Part shown: positions 56,845 through 64,000 of the stretch, one piece after another | Layout: each line of letters starts with the position of its first letter | How positions within the stretch are numbered: the stretch's first letter is position 1 | Source of the DNA: Trichomonas vaginalis G3 | Taxonomy: Eukaryota > Parabasalia > Trichomonadida > Trichomonadidae | Assembly: GCF_026262505.1 (NCBI RefSeq) | Contig: NC_067207.1 | Span: 31,092,082-31,156,081, forward strand | Direction of reading: 5' to 3' | Length of the DNA: 64,000 nucleotides | The notes under the pieces: generated by a model | The model's input: only the letters and a program-made list of their open reading frames with translations | Told to the model about the DNA's origin: nothing | Database searches by the model: none | Translations under genes and position numbers: made by a program

Positions 56845-57005
56845 TTTTTATTCCTCTTTGACAACATCTCTCTTTCCATCATTACCGCATAACCACATTT
56901 TCTCAATTTTAGTGGTTTGTTATTTTTAACATGTTCTTGCATCATTTTTATCATTTCCTCCCTTGTTATGATTCGTGGTAAATTTTGAGCTTGTGGAGTA
57001 TTCAT
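56841..57005 (-). CDS. 54-residue Maverick peptide
   Basis: From ATG 57005 (MNTPQAQNLPRIITREEM), ending in a basic Met-rich helix. TTTTTAT leader just upstream. Convergent with 56581, with overlapping stops. Unrecognised. Confidence 0.55.
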   Translation of the reverse strand: MNTPQAQNLPRIITREEMIKMMQEHVKNNKPLKLRKCGYAVMMEREMLSKRNKN

Positions 57006-57068
57006 TTATGATAAAAATAAAATTTTGTTATCAGTTATTCAATAATGACTTATTTTTGAAGAACTGAT

Positions 57069-57123
57069 AACATTAACGTAAACATTAACATAAACATTAA
57101 CGTAAACATTAACGTAAACATTT
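57069..57123. repeat. 12-bp tandem repeat (GTAAACATTAAC)
   Basis: About four and a half units, some reading ATAAACATTAAC. It lies between the 56841 gene's promoter side and the 3' end of the fibre gene. Confidence 0.85.
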
Positions 57124-57189
57124 ATTTCTGTAGTTCATCCATTACTTCATTACCTAATTAATTACAGACATAAAATATATTTTGTTCAT

Positions 57190-58455
57190 TCAATAAATGC
57201 GGTACCATGCGAATATAGTCATGTAAGGTGGCATATATTCTTTACTTTGTCCCGTTGTTTGTGTATATCCTGAAACGTGATGTGTATGGTCTCCTTCTCC
57301 CCAAGTGTCATCCCAGTAACCATTTATAGCAAACTTAACGTCGTCTTTAACATCATATCCTTTACCTTTTGTCATTCCTGACCAACCCCAATATTTATGC
57401 CTATGCCCACCTTCTCGAGATGTAGTTAAACTTACGTAGTGACTATGTGCAGGTAAATTTTCACCTGAAATCGTTTTACTTCCACCTGTTTCCTTTGAAG
57501 AGTTTGCACAATACAAAAACCTGTCGACTATTTGAGTCCAAGTTCCAAAACCAAGTACTACTTCTGGTCTGGTAGAGTTCATTGACATATAAATAGAACC
57601 TATAGGATATAATGTTTGAAGTATTTCTGTCTTTAATGTTTGAAGCTCTGTTTTGTCAGCTTTTTTATCATATAAATCTTGAGCAGTGAATTTAACTTTA
57701 TTTTCATCCTCCATGACAAAAACATTTCTACATCTAATGTATTTCATCGTCGTTATATCTTCCTCCGATGTTAAACCTTGTGGAAAGTTAGGAGGTTTCC
57801 AATACAATACATCCCCACCAGTTCCATCAGCTCCTTCAACCGTTCCTTCAATATTTTCTATACCAACAGTTGCGAAGAAATCGTGTGTATGGTTCTTATC
57901 TGCTTTCTTCCCTAACTCATCGTTAACATAAGTTTTATCTGCTTTAAGGTCTAAACATCCTGAAACCCATCCTGTATCGGCTTTAGTTTTTAAAATCTTT
58001 GATGTCCGTTCATGATACCATTCAACCCTTTCTATAATTTCATTATCTTTTTCATTAACATATTCCTTATCTGCTTTCTTCCATAACGCAGCATCCACAT
58101 ATGTTTTATCCGCTTTCTTCATTATGTCATTTAGGAAACCTTTTATGAATTCCTCATTTAAATTAAATCTTCCAATCTTCAAAACTTTAGGAAATGCATT
58201 TAATGCGTAATATCTCTGTTCTTCTGGTGGAATTGATGTTATATCATCCGTTATACCTTTAATTTTTGAATTCATAAATAAAATTTCTTTTATATTTGAT
58301 ATCACTGCACCACCTTTGCAAACGAATTCGAAATGGTCATTTTTCAATACTATCTCCAAATCTCCATATTTCAACCTTTGCGTTTGTTCTGCCGTCTTTG
58401 AATTATATGCATATATGGCGTATGTAATGGTCTGTGGTTGCTGTTGTTTAATCAT
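57190..58455 (-). CDS. Phage-type fibre protein with collar/tip domain
   Basis: 421 residues. N-terminal ~110 residues unrelated to the B fibre. KADKTYVD/KADKEYVN repeats at ~110-215. The tip begins YPIGSIYMSMNSTRPEVVLG and continues TQIVDRFLYC, ending MPPYMTIFAWYRIY. The last ~120 residues and their DNA are about 90% the same as in element B, in a background where the rest is unrelated. Likely a receptor-binding trimer. Shares strand with the next gene (24 bp apart). Confidence 0.9.
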   Translation of the reverse strand: MIKQQQPQTITYAIYAYNSKTAEQTQRLKYGDLEIVLKNDHFEFVCKGGAVISNIKEILFMNSKIKGITDDITSIPPEEQRYYALNAFPKVLKIGRFNLNEEFIKGFLNDIMKKADKTYVDAALWKKADKEYVNEKDNEIIERVEWYHERTSKILKTKADTGWVSGCLDLKADKTYVNDELGKKADKNHTHDFFATVGIENIEGTVEGADGTGGDVLYWKPPNFPQGLTSEEDITTMKYIRCRNVFVMEDENKVKFTAQDLYDKKADKTELQTLKTEILQTLYPIGSIYMSMNSTRPEVVLGFGTWTQIVDRFLYCANSSKETGGSKTISGENLPAHSHYVSLTTSREGGHRHKYWGWSGMTKGKGYDVKDDVKFAINGYWDDTWGEGDHTHHVSGYTQTTGQSKEYMPPYMTIFAWYRIY

Positions 58456-58479
58456 TTATTATGATTTAAAAATAAATAT

Positions 58480-59190
58480 TTAATCCGTTATCTCATCAGC
58501 TATTTTTTCTATTTGAAATTGCCATAATATTTCATTCATGAATTCTAAATCACAATCAAATAGGTCAGTTACTCTAAATTTAATATTTGATAAATCTTTT
58601 GAATGAAGAATAAATGAATTCCCAGATAATTGAAACGGATATGATAAAGAAAATGTGTTTAAGTTGATGGATAAAATGTTTTGTATTGATGGGTAAGAGT
58701 TAGGGTCTAATGTTTGATGTGAAAATCTCATTGGGGTATTAACTTTATCACATTTGATTAAAATGAAATTGGAACCAGTGTCAGAATACAAAACATCCCC
58801 AACATCTTTTTCAAAATTTAATATCCCCAACAATGAACGAAGATGAGGAGTACAAAATTTAATTTTCAGCGGAAATTTAATAAGGTTATTTATTTCATCA
58901 AGTTCAAAAAGTTTATCAGGTTTTGATTTAAAATTTTCTTCATACCATACGATAAATGATTCATTTAAATAACTTAGAATCATGTTAATATCCCATTTCG
59001 TTATCATATTATTTATATACATATCATACGTTTTTTCAAGGTCATCTTTAATAAATGATATATAATCTGAAGGGTCTAAAAGAATGGGATTAAATTTACC
59101 ACTCACAGAAACGAGAGTAACATTATAAATTCCGCTAACTGTTAAATTTAATTCACAGTTATTATTCGAAATAATATTGATAATTGACAT
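58480..59190 (-). CDS. Probable minor capsid or fibre-base protein
   Basis: 236 residues, beta-rich. The final ~60 residues, LSNIKFRVTDL then LEFMNEILWQFQIEKI, resemble the end of the B protein at 23847 (ISDFQVWFTTD, LELSFIYNY), and both lie beside the fibre gene. No direct motif. Divergent from 59212 (21 bp). Confidence 0.6.
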   Translation of the reverse strand: MSIINIISNNNCELNLTVSGIYNVTLVSVSGKFNPILLDPSDYISFIKDDLEKTYDMYINNMITKWDINMILSYLNESFIVWYEENFKSKPDKLFELDEINNLIKFPLKIKFCTPHLRSLLGILNFEKDVGDVLYSDTGSNFILIKCDKVNTPMRFSHQTLDPNSYPSIQNILSINLNTFSLSYPFQLSGNSFILHSKDLSNIKFRVTDLFDCDLEFMNEILWQFQIEKIADEITD

Positions 59191-59211
59191 TTTTTTATTA
59201 CGATTAAAAAT

Positions 59212-59691
59212 ATGGTAAAGCGTTATTTTCCAGTGATAAATAAAACTAGGATAAGATTACCTCAAGAATTCATAAATTCAACGAATAAGAAATTCATTCA
59301 TGTTATAAATTTTAGTGTTTTCAGAAAATATGAGTCAATGTCATATTCATCATCGGGTTATATTTCACTTCATTCAAATTTAGTTCAATCAAACCCATAT
59401 AATGACCATTTCATAAGATTTTCAGATGGTATTAAAAATGTAATTGATAGATTAAAATATGAACAGATTGACAATATTGAATTTTTGGAATTTTGGTTTA
59501 AATATCCTGATGGAAAAAAGATTGAAGTTAAAGATAAAGCTGATACTATAACAAAAACAATTACAATGACCGATCCAGATAGTGGGGAACAAAAAGAAAT
59601 AAAACAAACGATAGAAACTGGTGAAAGGTCAATTATTATTGATTATGATTCAAAGGATTATTATTCGATAATGTTAATGCTTGAATATTAA
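59212..59691 (+). CDS. Beta-rich Maverick protein, unknown
   Basis: 159 residues. Alternating hydrophobic strands (FIHVINFSVFRKYES; NIEFLEFWFKYPDGKKIEV), so possibly a single jelly-roll minor capsid or penton protein. No firm assignment. Stop overlaps that of the minus-strand gene at 59688. Confidence 0.6.
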   Translation: MVKRYFPVINKTRIRLPQEFINSTNKKFIHVINFSVFRKYESMSYSSSGYISLHSNLVQSNPYNDHFIRFSDGIKNVIDRLKYEQIDNIEFLEFWFKYPDGKKIEVKDKADTITKTITMTDPDSGEQKEIKQTIETGERSIIIDYDSKDYYSIMLMLEY

Positions 59692-60370
59692 ATAGCCTTA
59701 ACAAAGAATTTTTCAAGTGATATTTTATATTCATCAACTATTTTATTATAAATATCATTATATGTTAAATGAAGTTCAGTTGTTGTTCCGTTCTTTGATA
59801 TCTTAATTGTGCTAATATCCTTTATAGGATTTATTTTTGCAACTGTTCCGCAGCATGAAACCTCATCATTATGAAAAATTGAATCTTAACGTCTGAATCT
59901 TGAACATCACAAAGAATGGCGATAATGTGAATTAATGATTCATAAGGTAAAATAATTAAACCAGATTGGTCAATTAAATTTATTATTGAATCATAATTAT
60001 TAATTATTATATCACGGTAAATTTTCATTAATTCTGAATTAATGTCTATTTTATATGGCGCATTGCGACTGGAATCGTAGATTCCTGAGTTCTCGATGTT
60101 TGATGAAAGAGGCGGGGGGTATGTTGGATAGGTGGGAATTTCAACGGGTTCTTTACTGGGTTCAGATAAAATGATTGGGTCTCCATTCTCCTCCTTTTTC
60201 GGTAAGTCACGAGTTAATAAATTTGGTTGAGTTGCTGACCTTGTTAATTCAGGGCTAACATTAACTTTAACATTTTGAATAATTCGTGATTTATCATCAT
60301 TTACGTTATAACCAACCGTAATCTCTGCTTTTGCGTTAGTGTTCTTTTGACTTGTGAAACGTCTTCTCAT
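59688..60370 (-). pseudogene. Unknown Maverick gene, frameshifted near its end
   Basis: The frame from 60370 runs 179 codons to 59831. A second frame with coding character covers about 59688-59885 (GTVAKINPIKDISTIKIS, then TELHLTYNDIYNK). A one-base loss near 59884 in an A run joins them. The N-terminus is basic and Ser/Thr-rich, the middle has a Pro-rich stretch (PTYPTYPPPL). Probably a virion protein. Unrecognised. Confidence 0.65.
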
Positions 60371-60453
60371 TTATAATCGAATAAAAAAAGAAAAATATAT
60401 TTAAAGTTTTATTTAGTTGTTACGGTAATATCCCAAGGTTCATCCTTGTTTGC

Positions 60454-61353
60454 TTATACTTTCTTTGTAACTGCACCAATTATGTTATTGATATTGCTTT
60501 GAGTTTCTTCCAGTCTTATTTTATCATTTACAATATCTTTAATCATTTCATTACATGCATTCTTAAAACCATCTGATTTTTCTAATTTACGTCTTTCACT
60601 TTCTTTAATTAAATCAAAGTTATAACCTTGTTGAGAATAAAGTGGTTTCTTTATCAATTCCTTGAACGCTTCTGAAAGTGAAGATGAAGAAATTCTTGCC
60701 ATTTGAATTGGTTTAAATTCTGCTTTCATTGCTTCTTTCTGTTCATTGAACACTGGATCGAATAAAGCAACTTTAAAGAATTTCTTAGCTGGAATTTCAG
60801 GTCTCAAATTTGCATATTGACCATCAAACTGATTAACATATCGTGGTAATCCATCCGGTCCCTCTTCAATAGCATTTAATTCTTCATTGAAATAAGAATA
60901 TGGATAATGACGGTATGAATTAATTGGACCATTTTCACCTTCTCCAATGTATTGTTTAACAGCTTTTCCATTTTCATCAAATTGCATAGGATAACGTTCA
61001 TTATATGCTTTACGTTTAGGATAATCAGATATAGTTAATTTATACCCATTTATGACTTTAATATTACCTTGACCATCAGTAACGAAAACTTCATTTATAC
61101 CATCAGGCTTTCCATTTGGTCCTGTAATGTCTGCTTCGTGTGCTTTCCAATTTGGACCTTGACGTTTGGCATATGCTTGAGCTTCTGGTAATGTTAAAAC
61201 GTTTCTCATTTGTTTAACATCTTTTTGAAGACCGGCAACAATGTGGACTAATTCTTTCATTCCATCAGGAACTTTCATAGTTCTATTATATGCACCCCTT
61301 TTGTTTGTCCCTTGTTTTAATGGAACCTGTAGAAGATTTGCTATTTCTGTCAT
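60454..61353 (-). CDS. Conserved Maverick structural protein, unknown
   Basis: 299 residues. The middle holds [27 protein letters not shown] and [16 protein letters not shown], a pattern of a compact beta domain with polar turns. The C-terminus (230-295) is helical. It sits 41 bp downstream of the packaging ATPase, same strand, and so is in the morphogenesis group. I cannot name a family. Confidence 0.65.
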   Translation of the reverse strand: MTEIANLLQVPLKQGTNKRGAYNRTMKVPDGMKELVHIVAGLQKDVKQMRNVLTLPEAQAYAKRQGPNWKAHEADITGPNGKPDGINEVFVTDGQGNIKVINGYKLTISDYPKRKAYNERYPMQFDENGKAVKQYIGEGENGPINSYRHYPYSYFNEELNAIEEGPDGLPRYVNQFDGQYANLRPEIPAKKFFKVALFDPVFNEQKEAMKAEFKPIQMARISSSSLSEAFKELIKKPLYSQQGYNFDLIKESERRKLEKSDGFKNACNEMIKDIVNDKIRLEETQSNINNIIGAVTKKV

Positions 61354-61393
61354 GTTTAATTATAAATAAAAAATAAAAATTAATTATAAAAAG

Positions 61394-62221
61394 TTAATCA
61401 AATTTAATGGAACCTTTATTTAAATCAACTATTATTTTTCCATGTTCACCTAATTGTTGATATTGTGTGTAAAGTTCATTAATACTCATTGGTAAATTCA
61501 CTTGATAAAGCATAACGTTCAACTGTTGACGACTAAACCCACTGAAAATGAAAAGGGTTGATAGATTTGATTTAATGTTTGTGCTTAATGCTTTGAAATA
61601 TTGAACAGCCATAAAGAATGAACACTGAATGTGTCGACATTGAGTTAATAACTGATTAAAATATGATTTCTCATTAGTTATTAGTTTTGATTTCACCGCA
61701 TCATCTAGAAAAATGAGTGAATGCAAAAATTCTCTATCAAAATTTGAAATAGAAAGTGTTTCAAATAATTCATCCCGTTGTTTATCAATAATTTTATCCT
61801 CTAATCCTTGCTTCTTGATTGTATTATATAATTCTTTATACATTAAAAAGTTTTTTAAATAATCTTCTGCTTCTTCTTGTGATAAATAAATAATTGGAAT
61901 TTTGATTAAATGCTTTAAAGATTCAAATGTATCATCTGAAGGTGAACCTGAACGGTTGATATAAATTAACACATGTGAATATGGGGAAGTGTTAGCAATA
62001 ATGATAATTTGTTTTAATATCGTTAATGTTTTACCTTTATTTTGTTTACCAATTGCTGCAGTGATTGAATTTAAGTAACATTCAGAATATGGAATTTTCA
62101 TTAATTTTTCCTTAGATAGAGCATTTCTATTATCACTCAATGCTTCATTAATCATATCATCTACGTATGTATTATATACTCCCGCTAATTCTTCATAAGG
62201 GGTGGATGAATTTAAATCCAT
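61394..62221 (-). CDS. DNA-packaging ATPase (A32/FtsK-HerA type)
   Basis: 275 residues. Walker A GKQNKGKT at 58-65, Walker B LIFLDDA near 170, and a downstream Gln-Tyr (MAVQYF) in the position of the sensor. Intact counterpart of the frameshifted B gene. It should power DNA packaging into capsids. Same strand and 24 bp from the capsid gene. Confidence 0.9.
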   Translation of the reverse strand: MDLNSSTPYEELAGVYNTYVDDMINEALSDNRNALSKEKLMKIPYSECYLNSITAAIGKQNKGKTLTILKQIIIIANTSPYSHVLIYINRSGSPSDDTFESLKHLIKIPIIYLSQEEAEDYLKNFLMYKELYNTIKKQGLEDKIIDKQRDELFETLSISNFDREFLHSLIFLDDAVKSKLITNEKSYFNQLLTQCRHIQCSFFMAVQYFKALSTNIKSNLSTLFIFSGFSRQQLNVMLYQVNLPMSINELYTQYQQLGEHGKIIVDLNKGSIKFD

Positions 62222-62245
62222 TTAATCAAAAATAAATTTATAATT

Positions 62246-63886
62246 TTAAACATTTCTATTCATCAATATTTCATCATATGAACTTCTATACTGTGGTGGT
62301 GTACCTGTTGGATGATATTTCAAACCTTCATCCGGTGTCCATGTCCAATATGTAGTCCTAGTAAACCAAACCTGAGGAGGATTTGTCACCTTTGAACAGT
62401 AAGTGTCATTTTCACCCTGAATGATTGGATAAGCTTTCACTTGTACTGTAACTTGTGAGTTGAAAGTTTCTAATCCATCAAAGAATATACCCGCTCCATC
62501 ACGTTGAACTGGAATAGTGCATAAGAATGAAGTTTGGTCTTTCCATGTTCTAGCTAATGGTGTGCCATTATCATCATTCAATGGTCTAGTTAATGAGTCC
62601 TCGTATTCTTCTGTGCATTCATTCACTCCATCTAAATCAGAAGCTTGAAGCATACGTGTAAAGAATATGTCGCCCACTGTGGTCATCGCTTGATCGGGGA
62701 AGTTTCTGGAATCTATAGTGACCTGAAGACCTCGAAGCATTGGATTTTCTAAAACCGTTCTTTGCATTGCATTCTTCGGAAATGTTAACACAACATCTGT
62801 AACGTTATGAAGAGCGTATGAGAAATCTGAGCTGATACCTTCAGGAGTGATGCAACCTCCATTTAGTGAACGAACGTCAATATGTTGAGCTGGAATCATG
62901 AATGGATCTTCCTTACTGAATAAACGTGGTATTGCTTTAACTGATTCTTCAATTAAACCGTATCCTGGTGTAATGCATTTATCCTCTAAAACTTCCATCT
63001 TTGTGCATGAAATAATAACGTCATCAACTGTTGCGTCAGCAGATGTAGCGGCTAAGCTTGTAATTAATTTGGTAGGAAGTCCGATTTGTTGGAATTTGCG
63101 ATCATATTTATAAACATGATTCATAATCTTTTCATAATTTTCATCAGTTATCTTTTCATAAACGTAATTTTGTAAATCAGCAACTCTTAACGGGTCAACC
63201 TGACAAAATACTAAAGTATCCTTGAAAACATAATATTTAAGAATGATTTCACCAAATGATTTAGGATAATCATCGAACGCCTGAAATGCTAACAAATCAT
63301 TTACCGGAATAATCATATCAAAAGTGACATCAACTTCTTCATTTGCTTTCTTGAAAACTTCTGAAGGGTCAATATATTTACCACATACTGAGTTATCATA
63401 TTTTTGAACATTATTATATAACGAATGAACAAACTTTTTAACTTTCCTTTCTGATTTTGGTTTATATGTTGCAAATGCGAAAGATTCACGGGCGCAATCC
63501 ATCTGAAGATAACCAGCATCACCTCTTTCGGTTTCTACTTCTAATTGTTTAAAGCTTTGATTTGATGATTTGTAACCAACGAATAAACGCATGCATTTAA
63601 AAGCGGCATCACATGTGAAAGCTTTATTTGAAACTAGAGTTGCTTTAACTTTGCGTTTAATATATGTGTCACCTAATTGGTTCACATCATGAGCCGGATT
63701 TGTAATTCTTAAATGAGTTTGTTTATCATCAAAATATGGAGTATCAGAGTCATAGCATGAACTTTCAAGTTCTCTATAATATCTTCTTCCGTCATTCTTT
63801 GCGAATATTTCATTTATCTTTTCGAATGAATGAAACACATTTCCATTAATCGGTTTAGTGTTTGGCACTAAATAGTTAGTCGTCAT
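62246..63886 (-). CDS. MCP: Major capsid protein
   Basis: 546 residues, intact. Beta-rich in two halves, fitting a double jelly roll. Segments SRNFPDQAMTTVGDIFF and NSQVTVQVKAYPII correspond to the C-terminal part of the B capsid. Neighbouring ATPase supports the call. It would form the pseudo-T capsid of a Polinton-like virion. Confidence 0.9.
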   Translation of the reverse strand: MTTNYLVPNTKPINGNVFHSFEKINEIFAKNDGRRYYRELESSCYDSDTPYFDDKQTHLRITNPAHDVNQLGDTYIKRKVKATLVSNKAFTCDAAFKCMRLFVGYKSSNQSFKQLEVETERGDAGYLQMDCARESFAFATYKPKSERKVKKFVHSLYNNVQKYDNSVCGKYIDPSEVFKKANEEVDVTFDMIIPVNDLLAFQAFDDYPKSFGEIILKYYVFKDTLVFCQVDPLRVADLQNYVYEKITDENYEKIMNHVYKYDRKFQQIGLPTKLITSLAATSADATVDDVIISCTKMEVLEDKCITPGYGLIEESVKAIPRLFSKEDPFMIPAQHIDVRSLNGGCITPEGISSDFSYALHNVTDVVLTFPKNAMQRTVLENPMLRGLQVTIDSRNFPDQAMTTVGDIFFTRMLQASDLDGVNECTEEYEDSLTRPLNDDNGTPLARTWKDQTSFLCTIPVQRDGAGIFFDGLETFNSQVTVQVKAYPIIQGENDTYCSKVTNPPQVWFTRTTYWTWTPDEGLKYHPTGTPPQYRSSYDEILMNRNV

Positions 63887-63955
63887 TTATTAATAAATAA
63901 AAAATCAAAATTAAAAGATGAAAATGAATTTTTAATTTTAATGAAATAATCAACT

Positions 63956-64000
63956 ATGGCTGCAGGTATATTTAAGAAACTGTGGGATAAAGTAAAAAGA
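63956..64000 (+). CDS. pVI-like amphipathic protein, 5' end only
   Basis: The first 15 codons (MAAGIFKKLWDKVKR) are near-identical in protein to the start of element A's gene at 282. The gene continues outside the window. It is divergent from the capsid gene, 69 bp apart. Confidence 0.8.
   Translation, partial: MAAGIFKKLWDKVKR

Larger units (their letters stand above)
49642..64000. mobile_element. Maverick/Polinton element D, left 14.4 kb
   Basis: Begins with a TIR (AGTAGTAT) at 49642 and runs past the window end. It encodes a family B polymerase with inserted HNH domain, integrase, phage-type fibre, probable minor capsid proteins, packaging ATPase, major capsid and a pVI-like protein. One visible gene is frameshifted (59688-60370). 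Same TIR family as A. Confidence 0.95.

Overview
This AT-rich window looks like trichomonad nuclear DNA, most likely Trichomonas vaginalis or a close relative. The reasons are several Maverick/Polinton giant DNA transposons packed around a short stretch of host DNA, a leishmanolysin-like (GP63) surface protease, an ankyrin-repeat protein of the kind expanded in trichomonads, and compact genes without visible introns. The species call rests on gene content, not on a database match.

Layout. (1) 1-1520: the right end of Maverick A, with three small genes and a terminal inverted repeat (TIR) ending at 1520. (2) 1587-26508: a complete Maverick, B (24.9 kb), bounded by ~116-bp TIRs that begin in 26-27-nt poly(A)/poly(T) tracts and flanked by a perfect 6-bp target duplication (AGTTTA). 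(3) 26515-49641: host DNA with a GP63 gene, a 5'-truncated PL11 lyase-like surface gene, a four-hairpin cluster, a convergent pair of tRNA-Ser(UGA)-like genes, a frameshifted ankyrin gene and a coiled-coil gene. Most of this is present twice, with an extra chimeric 3.6-kb partial copy between (36831-40410). (4) 49642-64000: the left 14.4 kb of Maverick D, whose TIR belongs to the same family as that of A.

How the genes work together. Both Mavericks carry a family B DNA polymerase, a retroviral-type integrase, a packaging ATPase, a major capsid protein, probable minor capsid proteins and small amphipathic pVI-like proteins. B also has an SF3 helicase, KilA-N proteins, an HNH nuclease and a Dam-type adenine methyltransferase. 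Both carry a phage-type fibre protein whose C-terminal tip is about 90% identical in DNA although the elements are otherwise unrelated, which suggests exchange of receptor-binding tips between virus-like elements.

State of the elements. B is probably defective as written: its internal virion gene, major capsid gene, packaging ATPase and integrase carry frameshifts, and one gene has an in-frame stop. Its helicase, polymerase, methyltransferase and fibre genes are open. D is mostly intact in the visible part.

Most notable observations: the shared fibre tip, a hairpin in the B TIRs whose stem differs between the two ends by compensatory changes, a KilA-N/GIY-YIG gene bounded by a perfect 60-bp inverted repeat, HNH nucleases fused or adjacent to both polymerases, and the four-hairpin cluster. 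The 12.1-kb duplication may be an assembly artefact and should be treated with caution.
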